DNA of 64,000 bases, from the NCBI RefSeq assembly GCF_000828085.3, contig NZ_JXCA02000001.1:844742-908741 (forward strand), in the 5' to 3' direction. This DNA is from Scytonema tolypothrichoides VB-61278. Its GTDB lineage: Bacteria > Cyanobacteriota > Cyanobacteriia > Cyanobacteriales > Nostocaceae. The position numbers were made by a program, and so were the translations under genes. Below the pieces are notes generated by a model. It had not been told where the DNA came from and did not search any database. It saw nothing but the letters and a program-made list of their open reading frames with translations. The first letter of the stretch is position 1. The number at the start of each line of letters is the position of its first letter. Below are positions 9,072-17,846 of this stretch, piece after piece.

Positions 9072-9749
9072 TTAATCCCGCCACTGCACTTGGACAAAAT
9101 ACGCCTCTCGTCCCCAAAGATCACGCGTGTGTGTAATATTTTCAATTTTGAGGTTGAAAGGAATGGAAGTTGTCAGGTAACGCTGTACTAAAGCACCGAT
9201 GTCAGGAGCGAGTTCAGCCGCTGTTGTCGTCGCTACTCCCAAACCTACCAGTTGCTCAATTGGTCCTCGCGGTAGCAGCAGATGCATCCCCACTGCTAGC
9301 CCAGCTGTGAGCAGCATTTCTACTGATACATTTGTCCCACAACGAGGATGTACAGCCAAGTCCCATTCTCCGTTAGTGAGGCGATGTAGGGCGAGTGTGA
9401 CTGCACGTCGCAAATCGCTGATATTAACTTCACCATAGAGATAGAATCCCCGATCTGTAGACAAACCGCCTAAGAGTTCGTTGTCAACTTGAAAATTGCT
9501 TGGTCTTGGTCTTGCTGTGGAAGCTTGGACGCTTTTTGACGCACTCAGAAGCCAAACTGTGGCGTGTTCCAAAGCATGAACTTGTCGTAGCATTAAAATT
9601 TCTTTTAATCCAGGCAGAAACGACAGGTGCTTGAGTAAATCAGCATCTTGTGTGGGCTGAGATACTGTAAAATCAGAATTTAAAAAGTTAAACAAAGACA
9701 GGCTACCAATAGCCGAAGCGGAAGTATTCATTGCAACACTGCTCCCCAA
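9072..9749 (-). CDS. DUF6391-like cyanobacterial protein
   Basis: A 225-residue protein with the motif RQVHALEHATVWLL (about residues 56-70) and a C-terminal half with a hydrophobic, probably membrane-associated stretch (LLTAGLAVGMHLLLP). The HALEHAT motif is what I associate with the cyanobacterial DUF6391 group; its role is unknown. Two starts are possible (Met1 or Met7). It is followed by a tandem repeat and then the PfkB-family kinase on the same strand, but the repeat-filled gap argues against tight coupling. Confidence 0.65.
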   Translation of the reverse strand: MGSSVAMNTSASAIGSLSLFNFLNSDFTVSQPTQDADLLKHLSFLPGLKEILMLRQVHALEHATVWLLSASKSVQASTARPRPSNFQVDNELLGGLSTDRGFYLYGEVNISDLRRAVTLALHRLTNGEWDLAVHPRCGTNVSVEMLLTAGLAVGMHLLLPRGPIEQLVGLGVATTTAAELAPDIGALVQRYLTTSIPFNLKIENITHTRDLWGREAYFVQVQWRD

Positions 9750-10149
9750 GCTAATGGAGCAATAGAGATTTCTTTTAAATGTAGCGTTTTAGCCTGGAGA
9801 TAGTTGCTAAATTTTGTTGACTATTGGGTTTACTTTGATTTACTAAAGGCAAAATTTTTATAAGGACACATAGCTACAGCAAGGTTCTTCCATTTAAAAG
9901 CCAAGAAAGCTTGGTTTCTCTGCTCTGTGGACGAACTTAAAAAAGAGCAAAGTTGCGCTTTCTGCCGCGCTTTTCGTGTCCTTATGTGTACAGTTGAAAT
10001 AATCTGAGGAAATACAACCTCTACCCAAGACGACATAGTCGAGTACTCTGTGGTGCTTGATTTTGAGAGGTTTACACTTATACGTTAAGTTGTGAGGAGA
10101 ACAATAAGTAACCAGTCAAAATGAGCTTGACAGTATACTACCAGTTTAT
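9750..10149. other. Gene-free stretch before the DUF6391-like gene
   Basis: About 400 bp of AT-rich DNA holding the 5' region of the DUF6391-like gene and the 3' region of pedR. A short minus-strand open frame (68 codons) is present but looks non-coding. No strong hairpin or array was seen. Confidence 0.5.
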
Positions 10150-10419
10150 CTATTCTTTTTGCTCAGGCAGAGGCAAAGTACAGCAATTAACATCATTCAG
10201 GCAGACTTTGCCCCATTGCAAAGCCCACCGGACAAGAGCCACTCGGTTGTCGGTACCTGTTTTGGTGAGAATATTGCTGATATGATTATCAACTGTACGC
10301 TTGCTTATTTCCAATTTAGCTGCAATCTCTTGGTTAGTTAAGCCAGCGGCCACTAAGTCGATAATTTGCAGTTCTCTGTCTGACAGACTAACAGGGGTCT
10401 GAGACTCGCCACCAGCCAT
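10150..10419 (-). CDS. pedR: LuxR-type redox regulator PedR
   Basis: An 89-residue stand-alone LuxR/GerE helix-turn-helix (LSDRELQIIDLVAAGLTNQE and KRTVDNHISNILTKTG, about residues 12-55) with no receiver domain. Small size, HTH-only layout and a Cys cluster at the end (Cys73, Cys79, Cys80) match PedR of Synechocystis, which responds to photosynthetic electron transport through thioredoxin-controlled cysteine redox state. The extra adjacent cysteine is a variation worth noting. It is divergent from the fructokinase gene, with a 430-bp gap between them. Confidence 0.8.
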   Translation of the reverse strand: MAGGESQTPVSLSDRELQIIDLVAAGLTNQEIAAKLEISKRTVDNHISNILTKTGTDNRVALVRWALQWGKVCLNDVNCCTLPLPEQKE

Positions 10420-10850
10420 AGAGTTACTTTATCCTCCTTAGTATATGTACTCAATCGCTCTATCCCATTCTAGAAGATTCTTTTGTAGGTAGATGTTTCA
10501 AGTGTAGGCATAAATACTATTTTTTCTTCGAGAGTTGGGTTTACAGAGTAGAGCAGAAGATAGAAAAAGATCAAGATTGAAAACCCGAAATTATCAGGAC
10601 GCTATCCTTGCTCTCCCACACCATTACACTGAACCTCATCCCAAATCAGTTATTTATAAGTAATATTTATAAAATTTAAATGAAAAATAATAGAAATAAT
10701 ACTGATGGCAAATAAGCAGTGATCACCATCGTTAATGGCTAAATTGATTCATAGAAATTGCTATTTCATTGTATGAACGACTGCCGACATAGTCACAGAA
10801 ATTATTGTAGATTTTATACTGGCAATTCCTAATCCAAAATCTGAAATTCA
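10420..10850. other. Divergent promoter region between pedR and the fructokinase gene
   Basis: A 430-bp AT-rich spacer that must hold the promoters of both divergent genes. I see no convincing operator, hairpin or repeat in it. Confidence 0.5.
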
Positions 10851-11828
10851 ATGAGCAATCCCCGTGTTTTGTGCCTGGGTGAAATCTTATTCGACCGTTT
10901 AGCTGATCAACTGGGGCGAAAGCTAGAAGAAGTTGAGTCATGGACTGCCTACCCTGGAGGAGCACCAGCTAACGTCGCCTGTGCTTTAGTGAAGCTGGGG
11001 ACACCAGTGGCATTTATTGGTACCTTGGGTGAAGATGCACCAGGTCACGAATTGGTAGAATTGTTAGAAAAGATAGGTGTGGATACAACTGGAGTACAGC
11101 GTCATCCTACAGCACCAACGCGGCAAGTGAATGTAGTACGCTCTCTTGAGGGCGATCGCACTTTTGCCGGCTTTAAAGACTATGACACCACAGAATTTGC
11201 TGATACGCGCACCAAAGCTGATCAATTACCAAAGGAGTTATTTGAAGCAGCAGATTTTCTGGTTTTAGGTACTCTAGGACTAGCATATCCTGACAGTGGG
11301 CAAGCAGTTCACCGCGCCCTTGAGCTAGCAGAGCAATATGATGTCAAAATTTTGCTTGATGTCAACTGGCGTCCGGTATTTTGGACAAATCCTGACATCG
11401 CTCCACAAAAAATTCAAGAATTATTTAAGCATATAGACTTTATCAAACTTTCAAAAGAAGAAGCCGAGTGGCTATTTGACACCGCAGATCCTGGGGCAAT
11501 TACTTATCGCCTCGATACCGTTGAAGGTGTGCTGGTGACAGATGGAGAAAACGGTTGTGCCTACTGCCTTGGCGAAAACGAAGGCAAATTACCTGCTTTT
11601 TCCCTCCCCGTTGTTGATACAACAGGTGCAGGGGATAGCTTTGTGGCTGGGTTCATCCACCAGTTGCTCACTCATGGAATCCAAAGCTTAAACGACCCAG
11701 AGACCGCCAGAAGAATCGTGACATATGCAAGTGCAACGGGGGCATTAACGACAATGAAAGCAGGGGCGATCGCATCTCAACCCACACAAGATGAAGTAGA
11801 AGCTTTTCTTAATTCGCATCAAGTTTAG
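10851..11828 (+). CDS. Fructokinase (PfkB family)
   Basis: A 325-residue ribokinase-fold enzyme, most like cyanobacterial fructokinases that convert fructose to fructose-6-phosphate, for example after sucrose cleavage. It has the GEILFDRLAD start, the sugar-binding YPGGAPANVACALVKLG, and the C-terminal DTTGAGDSFVAGFIHQL with the catalytic aspartate. Its length is typical. It is followed by an intrinsic terminator, so it is probably monocistronic. Specificity is inferred from similarity, so another hexose remains possible. Confidence 0.85.
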   Translation: MSNPRVLCLGEILFDRLADQLGRKLEEVESWTAYPGGAPANVACALVKLGTPVAFIGTLGEDAPGHELVELLEKIGVDTTGVQRHPTAPTRQVNVVRSLEGDRTFAGFKDYDTTEFADTRTKADQLPKELFEAADFLVLGTLGLAYPDSGQAVHRALELAEQYDVKILLDVNWRPVFWTNPDIAPQKIQELFKHIDFIKLSKEEAEWLFDTADPGAITYRLDTVEGVLVTDGENGCAYCLGENEGKLPAFSLPVVDTTGAGDSFVAGFIHQLLTHGIQSLNDPETARRIVTYASATGALTTMKAGAIASQPTQDEVEAFLNSHQV

Positions 11829-11865
11829 GAGGTAGCACTCTTAGCTGGGATAACAGTACAACAAG

Positions 11866-11895
11866 AAGGCGGGAAGAAAATCGTCACCGCCTTTT
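11866..11895 (+). terminator. Intrinsic terminator after the fructokinase gene
   Basis: Stem AAGGCGG / CCGCCTT with a 14-base loop, ending in TTTT, about 40 bp after the fructokinase stop. Confidence 0.55.
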
Positions 11896-11940
11896 GCCCA
11901 GCAAAGCCGAGCCAAAAAGGTAAGATTAACAGTGAACAGT

Positions 11941-11989
11941 GATAACTGGTAACTGATAACTGATAACTGATAACTGGTAACTGATAACT
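11941..11989. repeat. Heptamer STRR array, 7 units (GATAACT/GGTAACT)
   Basis: Seven uninterrupted heptamers, five GATAACT and two GGTAACT, preceded by AACAGTGAACAGT. The same cassette, reversed and longer, lies between livF and livG. It ends about 10 bp before the AraC-family start codon, so it occupies the 5' untranslated region. Confidence 0.9.
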
Positions 11990-11998
11990 GATTCGGTC

Positions 11999-12898
11999 AT
12001 GTCAAAAACAGAGCATGAATGCTGCGCTGTAGAAAAGGCAATCTTAAAAAGCTTTCATCGTCAATCTCTACTCTCTAACGACGATTCGTTTTGGAACGGT
12101 ATCCGCTTCCAGTTCACTCAAAGCAGAAGCGCAAGTGCATTGCCAGATGAAGTAGTCTTTCCAGAGAATGCGATTCATATTTATACAGATATGCCCTCTG
12201 GGTACGTTCTTGAAGCACGAATTAATGGACGGTTGCAAAAAAGCTCTCTTGTCACGGGTCATAGTCTGATCATTCCACGCGGCACAGCTTATTGGCAATC
12301 AGATAACCACAAAAGCCAAGGCATTACCTTAGGTTTTAATTTCAGCTTTCTTGAGCGCACTCTGTGTGAATCGATTGACTTAGGTTGTCTGGAACTGCAT
12401 CCTCAATTTCCAACGTTTGATCCGCTTATTTATCAAATTGGGCTGGCGCTAAAAGCGGAACTAGAACAGAATCGACATTCTAGCCGCTTATATGCAGAAT
12501 CTGCCGCGATGTTTCTTGCCACTCATCTTTTTCACCATTACGCCCAAGGCAAACAAAAGGAGCAAATCACAACAAGTGGCTTGCCTAAGTACAAATTACA
12601 ACAGGTCATTGATTACATCCATGCCAACCTTGAGTGTAATATTGGCTTGACTGACTTGGCTGACTTGGCTCAGATGAGTCTGTCCCACTTCTCTCGATTA
12701 TTCAAACAGTCAACCGGATACTCTCCTCATCAGTTTGTTATTAAGTGTCGCGTTGAGCAAGCTCGTGAACTCCTCCTCAAAAGTGAGTTGTCAATCGCGG
12801 ATATCACTTATAAAGTCGGCTTTGCCAATCAGGGGCATTTAACCAATCATTTTAAACGCCTGCTTGGAGTTACGCCTAAGGTAGTTCGAGAGAAATAG
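11999..12898 (+). CDS. AraC-family transcriptional regulator
   Basis: A 299-residue regulator with a C-terminal pair of AraC helix-turn-helix motifs (LTDLADLAQMSLSHFSRLFK and the second near IADITYKVGFANQGHLTNHF). The N-terminal half (about residues 30-180) resembles a cupin-like sensing domain. The GFA-family gene lies 220 bp downstream on the same strand and could be a target, but this is only proximity. The start is preceded directly by a heptamer array. The effector is unknown. Confidence 0.88.
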   Translation: MSKTEHECCAVEKAILKSFHRQSLLSNDDSFWNGIRFQFTQSRSASALPDEVVFPENAIHIYTDMPSGYVLEARINGRLQKSSLVTGHSLIIPRGTAYWQSDNHKSQGITLGFNFSFLERTLCESIDLGCLELHPQFPTFDPLIYQIGLALKAELEQNRHSSRLYAESAAMFLATHLFHHYAQGKQKEQITTSGLPKYKLQQVIDYIHANLECNIGLTDLADLAQMSLSHFSRLFKQSTGYSPHQFVIKCRVEQARELLLKSELSIADITYKVGFANQGHLTNHFKRLLGVTPKVVREK

Positions 12899-13118
12899 CA
12901 CAAACGTGTAAAAAAAGCAAAAACTTGTAAGACCAAATAAGAGTGCGATCGCTACTTTAGAAATCAGGACGCGCCGCAAGTATCATATCTTGCTTGGTGG
13001 ACACGCTGACAAATTCTTGTGTTTATTGAAAAGGGTTAAATAATCTGAATAATCATGCCAGCTGCACCCGCGTCCTAGAAGTCATAAAACCAGAAAGCTC
13101 CCAAGGAGAGATATTCTT

Positions 13119-13541
13119 ATGGCGATAAAATTTACTGGCGGTTGTCTGTGCGGATCTGTCCGCTACGAATGTTCAGCCGAACCCCTTACGATGGGCAATT
13201 GTCACTGTCGCGATTGTCAACGGGCGACAGGAAGTGCCTATGCCTCCGCGCTTCTCGTGCCGCAGTGTGCAGTTACCATAACCGGAGATGTAAAATACTA
13301 TGATGTGATTGGTGATAGCGGAAATCTTGTTGGTCGAGGCTTTTGCCCAAACTGTGGTTCTCGATTATTTAGCAAGCCCCCGATTCCTGGACTTCTGGGC
13401 ATTATGGCAGGGAGTCTTGATGATCCAAGCTGGTTTCGACCTACGATGGATCTTTACGCACTCAGTGCCCAACCCTGGGATTACATGAACCCAGATCTAC
13501 CCAAGTTCGACAAGATGCCAGTAATGCAGCAGAGTCTGTGA
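13119..13541 (+). CDS. GFA/CENP-V family zinc protein
   Basis: A 140-residue single-domain protein of the GFA (glutathione-dependent formaldehyde-activating enzyme-like) family. The zinc-binding cysteines are all visible: GGCLCGSVRYEC, NCHCRDCQRATG and FCPNCGSRLF. Family members bind zinc and small aldehydes or thiol adducts, but few have a proven reaction, so the role is uncertain. An AAGGAG ribosome-binding site precedes the ATG. No partner gene is adjacent except the upstream AraC regulator. Confidence 0.85.
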   Translation: MAIKFTGGCLCGSVRYECSAEPLTMGNCHCRDCQRATGSAYASALLVPQCAVTITGDVKYYDVIGDSGNLVGRGFCPNCGSRLFSKPPIPGLLGIMAGSLDDPSWFRPTMDLYALSAQPWDYMNPDLPKFDKMPVMQQSL

Positions 13542-13640
13542 AGAAACACACAAGTGTAGGGGTGTAAGGGCTGACAACAGAAGTGAAATAATTGGACAAG
13601 ATTAGATAAGATTGGACAGTAAACAACTTATAATGAATAA

Positions 13641-14249
13641 ATGTCCAATATTATCGGCGTAAAGGAGGCAGCAGAACTGCTTGGGGTCAGTACTAAGACA
13701 ATCAGACGTTGGGAGGCGGAAGGAAAAATCAAGTCTGTGCGTACAGAGGGAGGTCACAGGCGATTTGAAATCTCACAATTGCTTGGGACAAAAACAGATG
13801 CCAGCTTAACAATTGGTTATGCGCGTGTCAGTAGTTATGAGCAAAAGCAAGACCTAGAACGTCAAGTAATTGTCTTAGAGACGTACTGCGCCAAACATGG
13901 TTGGTGTTTTGAAATCATTCAAGATTTAGGCAGTGGCTTAAATTACCGTAAAAAAGGACTGATACGGTTAATCAAGTTGATATGTTCATACCAAGTAGAA
14001 AGATTGGTTGTCACTCATAAAGATAGACTATTACGCTTTGGCTCAGAGCTAATTTTTACAATATGTGAAATATTTGGAGTTGAAGTTATCGTGATTAATC
14101 GTACAGAAGACTCAACGTTTGAGGAAGATTTAGCACAAGATGTGTTAGAAATAATAACAGTATTTAGTGCGCGATTATATGGGTCAAGAAGTCATAAAAA
14201 TAAACAAATAGTCAAACAGCTTAAAGAAGTAGCAAATAATTTAAAGTAG
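13641..14249 (+). CDS. tnpA: IS607-family serine recombinase TnpA
   Basis: A 202-residue transposase with an N-terminal MerR-type HTH (GVKEAAELLGVSTKTIRRWE, residues 5-24) followed by a small serine-recombinase catalytic domain. The nucleophile serine is in IGYARVSSYEQKQDLERQ, and the catalytic arginines lie around THKDRLLRFG. The stop codon is separated by one base from the tnpB start, giving a two-gene operon. Length and motifs are intact. Confidence 0.92.
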   Translation: MSNIIGVKEAAELLGVSTKTIRRWEAEGKIKSVRTEGGHRRFEISQLLGTKTDASLTIGYARVSSYEQKQDLERQVIVLETYCAKHGWCFEIIQDLGSGLNYRKKGLIRLIKLICSYQVERLVVTHKDRLLRFGSELIFTICEIFGVEVIVINRTEDSTFEEDLAQDVLEIITVFSARLYGSRSHKNKQIVKQLKEVANNLK

Positions 14250-14250
14250 T

Positions 14251-15390
14251 GTGATGTTGCTCGGATTCAAGACAGAACTCAAGCTGAACAATTATCAACG
14301 TACCCAACTAGCAAAACACGTAGGTACTGCAAGACACGCATATAATTGGGGATTAGGCTTGTGTTTAGGAATTCTTGACCACAATCGACTTCATCCAGAT
14401 AAAAAGATTAAATTTCCAACAGCGATTGACTTACATAAATGGTTAGTAGCCATAGTCAAGCCGGAGAATTCATGGTATTACGAAGTCAGTAAATGTGCGC
14501 CACAGTATGCATTGAAAGCATTGAGAGAAGGTTTTGCAAAATGGTTTAGTAAAAAGGGAGGTAGACCGAAATTTAAGAAAAAAGGTCGTGATGATTCTTT
14601 TACGTTAGATGGAACAATTAAGGTCTTAGAACAAAAGAAAATTCAATTACCAGTAATTGGTATATTGCAGACTTATGAAAAACTACCAATTGGTCATTGC
14701 CCAAAAAATATTACTATTAGTCGTCAAGCTGATAGATGGTTTATTTCTTGGCGGATAGAAGTATCAACTTATGTGAAAGAAAAAAACATGGATGTAGTTG
14801 GAGTTGATTTAGGAGTTAAATCTCTAGCCACTCTTTCTACAGGAGAAGTTGTTAATGGAAGCAAAAGTTATAGAAAGTATCGCCAAAAACTAGCGAGACT
14901 ACAACGTCGATTGAGTCGGAAAGTCAAGCATTCAAGTAATTGGTACTCTGCGGTAATAGATGTTGCCAAACTACATCGAAAAATTGCCAACATTCGTGGA
15001 GATACGTTGCATAAATTAACTACCTATTTAAGCAAGAACCACGCAACAGTAGTGATAGAAGATTTAAACGTGTCCGGAATGTTGGCAAATCATAAATTAG
15101 CAGCTTCGGTTGCGGATATGGGTTTTTATGAATTCCGACGCCAACTTGAATACAAATGCAAGCTCAATGGCAGTAGTTTAATCATCGCAGACAGGTTTTT
15201 TGCATCAAGTAAAACCTGTTCTAATTGCGGTCATATTAAACAAGAACTCAGTTTATCTGAACGAGTTTTCGTTTGTGAACAATGTTCCTGTCAGATAGAC
15301 CGAGATTTGAACGCAGCAATTAATCTTAGTAGGTTAAGCTCTAACCGAATTCACGCCTGTGAACAGAGTGCCGCCGACGGTTCTGGATGA
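14251..15390 (+). CDS. tnpB: TnpB RNA-guided nuclease of the IS607-type element
   Basis: A 379-residue TnpB. The RuvC triad is present: Asp186 in VGVDLGVKSLA, Glu270 in VVIEDLNVSGM, and Asp350 in CQIDRDLNAAINL. The zinc ribbon is Cys323/Cys326 and Cys342/Cys345. TnpB proteins are omega-RNA-guided DNA nucleases related to Cas12 that help the element persist. Translation may start at GTG 14251 or the next codon, ATG. No frameshift or missing key residue is seen, so it is probably functional. Confidence 0.93.
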   Translation: MMLLGFKTELKLNNYQRTQLAKHVGTARHAYNWGLGLCLGILDHNRLHPDKKIKFPTAIDLHKWLVAIVKPENSWYYEVSKCAPQYALKALREGFAKWFSKKGGRPKFKKKGRDDSFTLDGTIKVLEQKKIQLPVIGILQTYEKLPIGHCPKNITISRQADRWFISWRIEVSTYVKEKNMDVVGVDLGVKSLATLSTGEVVNGSKSYRKYRQKLARLQRRLSRKVKHSSNWYSAVIDVAKLHRKIANIRGDTLHKLTTYLSKNHATVVIEDLNVSGMLANHKLAASVADMGFYEFRRQLEYKCKLNGSSLIIADRFFASSKTCSNCGHIKQELSLSERVFVCEQCSCQIDRDLNAAINLSRLSSNRIHACEQSAADGSG

Positions 15391-15435
15391 AGCAGGAAGC
15401 AGACCGGACAACGTTATGTCTAACTTTGTCCAAGT
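15290..15435 (+). ncRNA. Probable omega-RNA (reRNA) at the tnpB 3' end
   Basis: In TnpB elements the guide RNA overlaps the end of tnpB and runs into the right end, with the guide just outside. This stretch has short complementary GC-rich segments (CGCCTGTG...CAGAG, CGCCGACGG) after the zinc-ribbon codons. The position follows from family knowledge; the boundaries and fold are inferred. Confidence 0.35.
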
Positions 15436-15554
15436 TTTGTAGAGCGGAACAAGGTGTTTTTGTCAGCTCAAATGCTAAGCGTCAAGAATGCACGCTACGC
15501 TAAAAGCATAACGAAAACTATACTTTGAAAACATTCTCTTACAAAAACTACTTT

Positions 15555-15719
15555 ATGACTGTAAAAATCCAAACTGAAAAAGACTTTCTCACGGCAAACA
15601 ATAGTATCAAGACTAATAAAGAAACAGAAAACGAAAAAGTTCTATGTCCTCATTGTCGGCGCACCGCTAAAAACGGAATTAAATGTAAAGGGATGTGTGT
15701 GGCTGACAATGACTATTAA
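15555..15719 (+). CDS. Small Cys-rich protein (zinc-ribbon-like)
   Basis: A 54-residue product from ATG 15555; an in-frame TTG 30 bp upstream is less likely. The C-terminal half holds CPHCRRTAKNGIKCKGMC, four cysteines in a CxxC-x8-C-x3-C pattern that could bind zinc. The N-terminal half is polar and Lys/Asn/Thr-rich. It lies just beyond the IS607-type element. Not recognised as a named family; the Cys pattern supports a real gene. Confidence 0.55.
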   Translation: MTVKIQTEKDFLTANNSIKTNKETENEKVLCPHCRRTAKNGIKCKGMCVADNDY

Positions 15720-15765
15720 CGCAATGATTGACAAAAAGCACTTTTTATGAAAATTTCACGAATGC

Positions 15766-15811
15766 CAAAAGAGTCACCCATTCAATAGTTCATTACTGAT
15801 AAAGTGACTCT
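15766..15811 (-). terminator. Second hairpin downstream of glk
   Basis: 8-bp stem AGAGTCAC / GTGACTCT followed on the minus strand by TTTT. It acts in tandem with the stronger hairpin nearer glk. Confidence 0.45.
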
Positions 15812-15817
15812 GACATC

Positions 15818-15856
15818 AAAGTAGGGTAGGAACATAGCCTGTTACTACCCTACTTT
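15818..15856 (-). terminator. Terminator hairpin of glk
   Basis: A perfect 11-bp stem, AAAGTAGGGTA / TACCCTACTTT, with a 17-base loop, about 20 bp past the glk stop. It lacks a long T-run beyond the arm itself, so it may work together with the next hairpin. Confidence 0.5.
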
Positions 15857-15874
15857 CAACTGTGCTACTAATTG

Positions 15875-16900
15875 TCATAACCTAGCAGCACAGATAGCAG
15901 CACCAATGAGTCCTACTTCTTGATTTAGAACAACATACACGGGTATATCTTCAAGCAGGTGACGCATCCTACCTTTTTGAGTGAAATTGAGCATGAATCT
16001 GTCTTCTTGAATCAAAGGCAGTATTTTAGGAGCAATTCCACCAGCAATATACAAACCACCGTAAGGTAGAAGTTTGAGGGCAAGATTACCTGCTTCTGCA
16101 GCGTAGGCTTCTACAAATAACTGTATTGTTTGTTCACAAAGGCGATCGCTTTTCTCTAATGCTGCTTTCCCAATCACAGCACCCGGATCAACGCTTTTTT
16201 CTTGTCTTCCCGCTTCTTGTTCCCAGGTTTTCACGATTTGGGCAATTTCTGGTGATTCAGCAGCAATTTTGCGGTCTCGTAGAAATTGATAAATTGCTAG
16301 AATTCCCATGCCAGAAACGACTCGTTCAACAGAAACCCGTTGGATATCATGTTTATCCAACAGGTATTTCAAAAGCTGAAACTCTAACTCGGTACGGGGG
16401 GCAAAGTCAACGTGTCCACCTTCAGAAGCAAAAACTTGATAGTTCTCTCCCTGCTTAATTAAAAATCCTTGTCCCAAACCAGTACCAGCACCAATAATGG
16501 CAATAGGGGCTTCGGGGTTAAGTTTGCCAGCCTGTAAAGTTAGCAAATCTTGCTTGTCTAAACCCAAAACACCATAACCAACAGCAGCAAAGTCGTTGAT
16601 GAGAGAAACTTCGGATATACCCAGTTCTTGTTGTAAACGTTCGCTATCAAGGAACCAAACTAAATTAGTCAGCTTAGCGGTATTTTGCACCACTGGTCCT
16701 GCAATGGCAAAACACGCTTTTTCTGGAGTCTGTGTGTTAGCCTTGAGCAAGAACTGTTGTACCATCGGCACCAAATCGGGAAAATCTCCACTGCGGTACC
16801 GTTCCTCACAGATAGTCTGTAATGAAGGCTTTTGTGATGCTTCAACCAATCGTAAGATGGTTTTTGTGCCGCCGATGTCTCCTGCCAATAGTAATGTCAT
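15875..16900 (-). CDS. glk: Glucokinase
   Basis: A 341-residue ROK/Glk-type enzyme phosphorylating glucose to glucose-6-phosphate. The phosphate-1 loop LLAGDIGGTKTILRLVEA is at the N-terminus, the glucose-contact region SLINDFAAVGYG is at about residue 100, and GAGTGLGQGFLI and SEGGHVDFAPR are in the centre. The size fits cyanobacterial glucokinases. The histidine phosphatase gene ends 11 bp upstream on the same strand, so the two are probably cotranscribed, with glk second. Confidence 0.94.
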   Translation of the reverse strand: MTLLLAGDIGGTKTILRLVEASQKPSLQTICEERYRSGDFPDLVPMVQQFLLKANTQTPEKACFAIAGPVVQNTAKLTNLVWFLDSERLQQELGISEVSLINDFAAVGYGVLGLDKQDLLTLQAGKLNPEAPIAIIGAGTGLGQGFLIKQGENYQVFASEGGHVDFAPRTELEFQLLKYLLDKHDIQRVSVERVVSGMGILAIYQFLRDRKIAAESPEIAQIVKTWEQEAGRQEKSVDPGAVIGKAALEKSDRLCEQTIQLFVEAYAAEAGNLALKLLPYGGLYIAGGIAPKILPLIQEDRFMLNFTQKGRMRHLLEDIPVYVVLNQEVGLIGAAICAARL

Positions 16901-16911
16901 GTGAGTTGTTC

Positions 16912-17559
16912 TTAATTAAACCGAATGACTTCTTCTACCTGAGTTAAATGGGAGGTATCTCCCTTTAGTTCTAGCAACCACTCTGGGTGTTGACGCACAA
17001 CTTTTACTAAGGAACATAGGGAAGCCTTCACTTCCGTTCTGGCAATTTCACCTACCAAGCCTATTGTCGCCCCCAATACCGATGCACCATGTCCCACTAA
17101 AAGAATATCTTCTGGGGAGAATTCTGTCGTTAGGCATCTAGCAGTTTGTCCGGAACGTTCCTGCATTTTTTCGTAAGTTTCTGGGTAATTGACTGCAATG
17201 CGGGAAGTGTAGCTGGTGTCTATTCTGGGGAATAATTCTGCTAACACTCGGGTTGAGAGTCGCTGTGGTTCTTCTGTCATCCAGACGATATTCAGCCATT
17301 CACTTAAGCCTGTTTCTAGCTTGATTGGCAAATCAAGAACTTCTGCCACAGCATTTGCTGTTTGTACCGTCCGCAGGAAGGGCGAAGCGAAAATATGGGC
17401 AATGTTTTCTCCCTTCAGGCGCTTAGCTAACTGTTGCGCCTGCACCATACCATCTTCAGACAGTGGTGGATCGTAGCGTCGTTCTGCTGTGAGAAACCAA
17501 TCAGGGTTAACAAAGTCGAGACGGTTAGCGTGTCTTGCGATCCAAACTATTTGATTCAT
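16912..17559 (-). CDS. Histidine phosphatase family protein
   Basis: A 215-residue member of the phosphoglycerate-mutase-like superfamily. The catalytic phosphohistidine motif is ARHANRLD (RHA instead of the usual RHG) near the start, and the second histidine lies in LLVGHGASVLGA. The Arg pair in FASPFLRTVQTA is present. Substrates in this family range from sugar phosphates to protein phosphates and cannot be read from sequence. It is just upstream of glk, suggesting a sugar-phosphate link (inferred). Confidence 0.85.
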   Translation of the reverse strand: MNQIVWIARHANRLDFVNPDWFLTAERRYDPPLSEDGMVQAQQLAKRLKGENIAHIFASPFLRTVQTANAVAEVLDLPIKLETGLSEWLNIVWMTEEPQRLSTRVLAELFPRIDTSYTSRIAVNYPETYEKMQERSGQTARCLTTEFSPEDILLVGHGASVLGATIGLVGEIARTEVKASLCSLVKVVRQHPEWLLELKGDTSHLTQVEEVIRFN

Positions 17560-17846
17560 GGTATAATATGGCGTTTTTGCTAGAGTAAAGCCTGTAGCTC
17601 TACGTATGCAGCCTTTCAGGATAGGCTGTCAGTTAAATAATATTACAAAGTGTGTAATTTCTCCCTGATGTTGCTCCAAAGATAAGTAAGCTGGCTAAAA
17701 AAATTCAATTGTATAAACAAATGTAAAATCACTTTCCGGGTGCGTTGTCACGCACCACAACGCACCTTGTGCAGTTGTTGATGGGTTAGCTTGAAAATAG
17801 CAGAGAGTAGGAATCAGTTTTGATGTATGCAATTCATGAGAGGTAC

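Larger units (their letters stand above)
13592..15433 (+). mobile_element. IS607-type transposon (tnpA + tnpB)
   Basis: A two-gene element with a MerR-headed serine recombinase and TnpB. The left region has TTGGACAA (13592-13599) and the right region TTGTCCAA (15426-15433), which bracket both genes in inverted orientation; exact ends are uncertain because IS607 elements lack clear terminal repeats and target duplications. Both genes look intact, so the element may be active. It lies between the GFA gene and a small Cys-rich protein gene, and neither neighbour appears disrupted. Confidence 0.75.

Noticed and set aside
9830-10036. 68-codon minus-strand open frame in the gap before pedR
   Set aside because: No ribosome-binding site or family features; composition looks like random AT-rich DNA.
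17739-17756. GGTGCGT-TGTC-ACGCACC hairpin downstream of the M55 promoter side
   Set aside because: Short dispersed GCGCACC-type repeat; no T-run and no gene end nearby to be a terminator.
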